Positions 5,882 through 7,308 of a stretch of DNA of 7,308 bases are shown here, piece by piece. Made by a program: the position numbers and the translations under genes. Positions within the stretch are counted from its first letter, which is position 1. The number at the start of each line of letters is the position of its first letter. This DNA is from Candidatus Saccharimonadota bacterium (lineage in GTDB: Bacteria > Patescibacteriota > Saccharimonadia > Saccharimonadales > Saccharimonadaceae), in NCBI GenBank assembly GCA_028289095.1, contig JAQGGY010000063.1:1-7308 (forward strand), given 5' to 3'. The notes under the pieces are model-generated. The model ran no database searches. It was not told the origin of the DNA and worked only from the letters and a program-made list of their open reading frames with translations.

Positions 5882-6998
5882 CGTCAACGATCTTTCTATA
5901 TAGTAAATAAATATAACTCGCAACCCATATCACTGTCACCGAGCCCATCATCAATAAGGTAATCGGAACGAGCGGCAACCACCATATCCAGTCCCACGCC
6001 TGTTTCATCCACCCGTCTAGTAGAATGATAGGAATGACAATAAGTGCCCAAGTCACTATCAAAACAAGCGCCATCCACAATAGTCGAAGTAAAATACGAA
6101 CCCGGCGGCCAACAACCAAGTCACCTGCCGTCCGCAGTGCACGCATCGGATACATACCTGGCAGTGTAACGACGACAAGCGCCAAAAGCGTCGAAGTTAT
6201 CCAGTATAGTGACAGCACAACTAATAGGCCAGCAACTCCCCAGTACATCATCGCTTCGATGCCGCCTTCAAGCAAACCAGACGTCACCGCAGCATTATAA
6301 GCAAAGATTGCCACTGCGAGCGGTAAAAGTTGCAGAATGATCACAGTAGAAACTAAAAACGTCGGGACAATTGGCGCGCCTGCATTATATAATCCATCAC
6401 GCATTTTTGGCTTGTGACCAGCTAAAATCGCACGTAACAGCCACACTGTCGTTAGCCATGTCAGCAACCCAATGATGACCGCATAGATCTGGCTTTGCGC
6501 CTGCGAACCAAGATTTGCATTGTTTAGTGCTCCTGTTGCACCGGCGGCAAGCAGTAGGCTTGCCTTTGTTAGTTCACCCCAAACCCCATCAAACATACCT
6601 TCACCAGTGTTATTTAATGTATCGCGCATCTGCATATAGGTATCTTCCGACGCAAAACTGATCAAAGTGACCGTTAAAATAACATATATAGTGATAACTG
6701 ATAAAAAGAGTTTACGATTACTCCACAATATTTTTTGTACATAACGGGTAAATGCCCAATATCCCGGCAGCAATAATGACCGTGTATAGTCACGCCGATA
6801 TGTACGCCGGAAACTGCGATGTGGTCGGCGTGCTAAAAAATCCTGTATTTTAGCCCGTTGTCGTGTGATAAAGCGACTTTTGTTTAATGTAAGAACCGCG
6901 GCGGTGACAAAATTGGAGTTCTGCGTGAACGTTTTTTTTGTTACTTTTTTACGAGGCGTCGTTTTACGTGGCGATGAAGTCTTTTTAGCCGTCGGCAT
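5862..6998 (-). CDS. Multi-spanning membrane protein with a basic N-terminal tail
   Basis: A 378-residue protein of unknown function. Residues 1-96 form a tail rich in Lys, Arg, Thr and Pro (26 basic against 2 acidic residues), starting with PTAKKTSSPRKTTPRKK. Hydrophobic segments follow at about 97-116, 171-192, 209-234, 250-279 (possibly two helices), 302-327 and 337-366, giving roughly six or seven membrane spans. The stretch LPGMYPMRALRTAGDLVVGR (279-298) before a membrane helix recalls the P-x-A-L-x-x-S/A-x-x-L pattern of DUF975/YciC-type membrane proteins, but I would not assign it there. ATG 6998 is chosen because AAAGAG lies about 6 bases upstream and it clears the htpX stop by 13 bases; the in-frame ATG at 7028 would overlap htpX. 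The TGA stop lies inside the start of ligA, so the two are coupled. Confidence 0.82.
   Translation of the reverse strand: MPTAKKTSSPRKTTPRKKVTKKTFTQNSNFVTAAVLTLNKSRFITRQRAKIQDFLARRPHRSFRRTYRRDYTRSLLLPGYWAFTRYVQKILWSNRKLFLSVITIYVILTVTLISFASEDTYMQMRDTLNNTGEGMFDGVWGELTKASLLLAAGATGALNNANLGSQAQSQIYAVIIGLLTWLTTVWLLRAILAGHKPKMRDGLYNAGAPIVPTFLVSTVIILQLLPLAVAIFAYNAAVTSGLLEGGIEAMMYWGVAGLLVVLSLYWITSTLLALVVVTLPGMYPMRALRTAGDLVVGRRVRILLRLLWMALVLIVTWALIVIPIILLDGWMKQAWDWIWWLPLVPITLLMMGSVTVIWVASYIYLLYRKIVDDDALPA
5895..5923 (-). promoter_or_regulatory. Possible internal promoter ahead of ligA
   Basis: Inside the 3' end of the membrane-protein gene, TTGCGA (5918-5923; 4 of 6 matches) and TATAGA (5895-5900; 4 of 6 matches) are 17 bp apart, with the -10 box 13 bases before the ligA ATG at 5881. 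The region is locally AT-rich. This would allow ligA to be made independently of htpX. The match is moderate and lies within coding sequence, so it may be chance. Confidence 0.22.
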
Positions 6999-7011
6999 AG
7001 TAATCTCTTTC

Positions 7012-7308
7012 TTAAAATTTATCCGCATTATTACGTAAACGTGCGATACGCTCCTCTAGAGGAGGATGCGTACTGAATAGCTTGCTAAGAAAGCTTGGTT
7101 TTAATGGATTGTTAAAAAACAAATGCGCAGATGCGGTATTTTGTTTTTGCATTGGTCGCCCATATTGCCCCAGTTTTTCTAATGCACTTGCAAGGCCTTC
7201 TGCATCTCGAGTTGCCAAAACGCCTGATGCATCGGCAAGATATTCACGTTGACGACTTACCGCCATCTGCACCATCGCTGCAATAATCGGCGCCAGTACA
7301 ATCAGCAC
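7012..7308 (-). CDS. htpX: HtpX-type membrane zinc metalloprotease, C-terminal part
   Basis: The last 98 codons of a gene that enters from the right edge. M48-family HtpX proteases degrade misfolded membrane proteins at the cytoplasmic face of the membrane. Visible features are the end of a membrane segment (LIVLAPIIAAMVQMAV), then SRQREYLADASG, in which the Glu of REYLAD is the third zinc ligand. KLGQYGRPM, AHLFFNNPL and STHPPLEERIARL near the C-terminus follow, all typical of HtpX. The HExxH motif should lie upstream, outside the window. The first codon in view is GTG, which is an internal Val and not a start. The stop is 13 bases before the membrane-protein start, so the two are probably co-transcribed. 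Confidence 0.92.
   Translation of the reverse strand: MLIVLAPIIAAMVQMAVSRQREYLADASGVLATRDAEGLASALEKLGQYGRPMQKQNTASAHLFFNNPLKPSFLSKLFSTHPPLEERIARLRNNADKF

Noticed and set aside
5882..5923. A 14-residue extension of LigA from ATG 5923
   Set aside because: Starting at 5881 gives 671 residues and aligns with the beginning of known LigA proteins; the extra residues match nothing in the family and increase the overlap with the upstream gene.

Overview
The window looks like part of a chromosome from a small-genome bacterium of the Candidate Phyla Radiation, most likely Saccharibacteria (TM7). This is inference. It rests on very tight gene packing, medium GC content judged by eye, NAD salvage starting from nicotinamide, a small PGPGW membrane protein, a DUF1653 protein, HtpX, and an unusual NAD+-dependent DNA ligase. 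TGA ends at least one gene (the membrane protein at 5862-6998), so the recoded TGA=Gly code of some CPR lineages does not apply. No rRNA, tRNA, mobile element or CRISPR array is visible, and no gene-free stretch exceeds 120 bases.

Left part (1-1168, minus strand): an ADP-ribosylglycohydrolase (DraG/ARH-like) gene. Downstream of it is the very start of a histidine-phosphatase (phosphoglycerate mutase superfamily) gene, cut by the window edge but identifiable by its RHG motif.

Centre-left (1169-3225): a compact divergent control region, then a two-gene plus-strand operon, nicotinamidase (pncA) and nicotinate phosphoribosyltransferase (pncB). Together these convert nicotinamide to nicotinate and then to nicotinate mononucleotide. 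The control region holds a near-consensus promoter (TTGACA, 17 bp, TATGAT) for pncAB and a separate promoter for the hydrolase. It also holds two copies of an AGTGT/ACACT dyad, one across the -35 box and one just after the expected transcription start. This looks like an operator pair for an NAD- or ADP-ribose-responsive repressor.

Right part (3217-7308, minus strand): an apparent operon in the order htpX (C-terminal part only), a multi-spanning membrane protein with a strongly basic N-terminal tail, ligA, and a DUF1653 gene. A PGPGW membrane protein with its own TATAAT box follows and converges on pncB with a 9-bp overlap. LigA has the full domain order and normal length, but all four zinc-finger cysteines are replaced.

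Shared theme: nicotinamide salvage (PncA, PncB), ADP-ribose removal (DraG-like) and an NAD+-consuming ligase (LigA) lie within 6 kb. The pncAB/hydrolase part is probably co-regulated; the link to ligA may only be positional. The best leads are the zinc-finger-less ligase, the paired operator and the loop inserted before the nicotinamidase catalytic cysteine.
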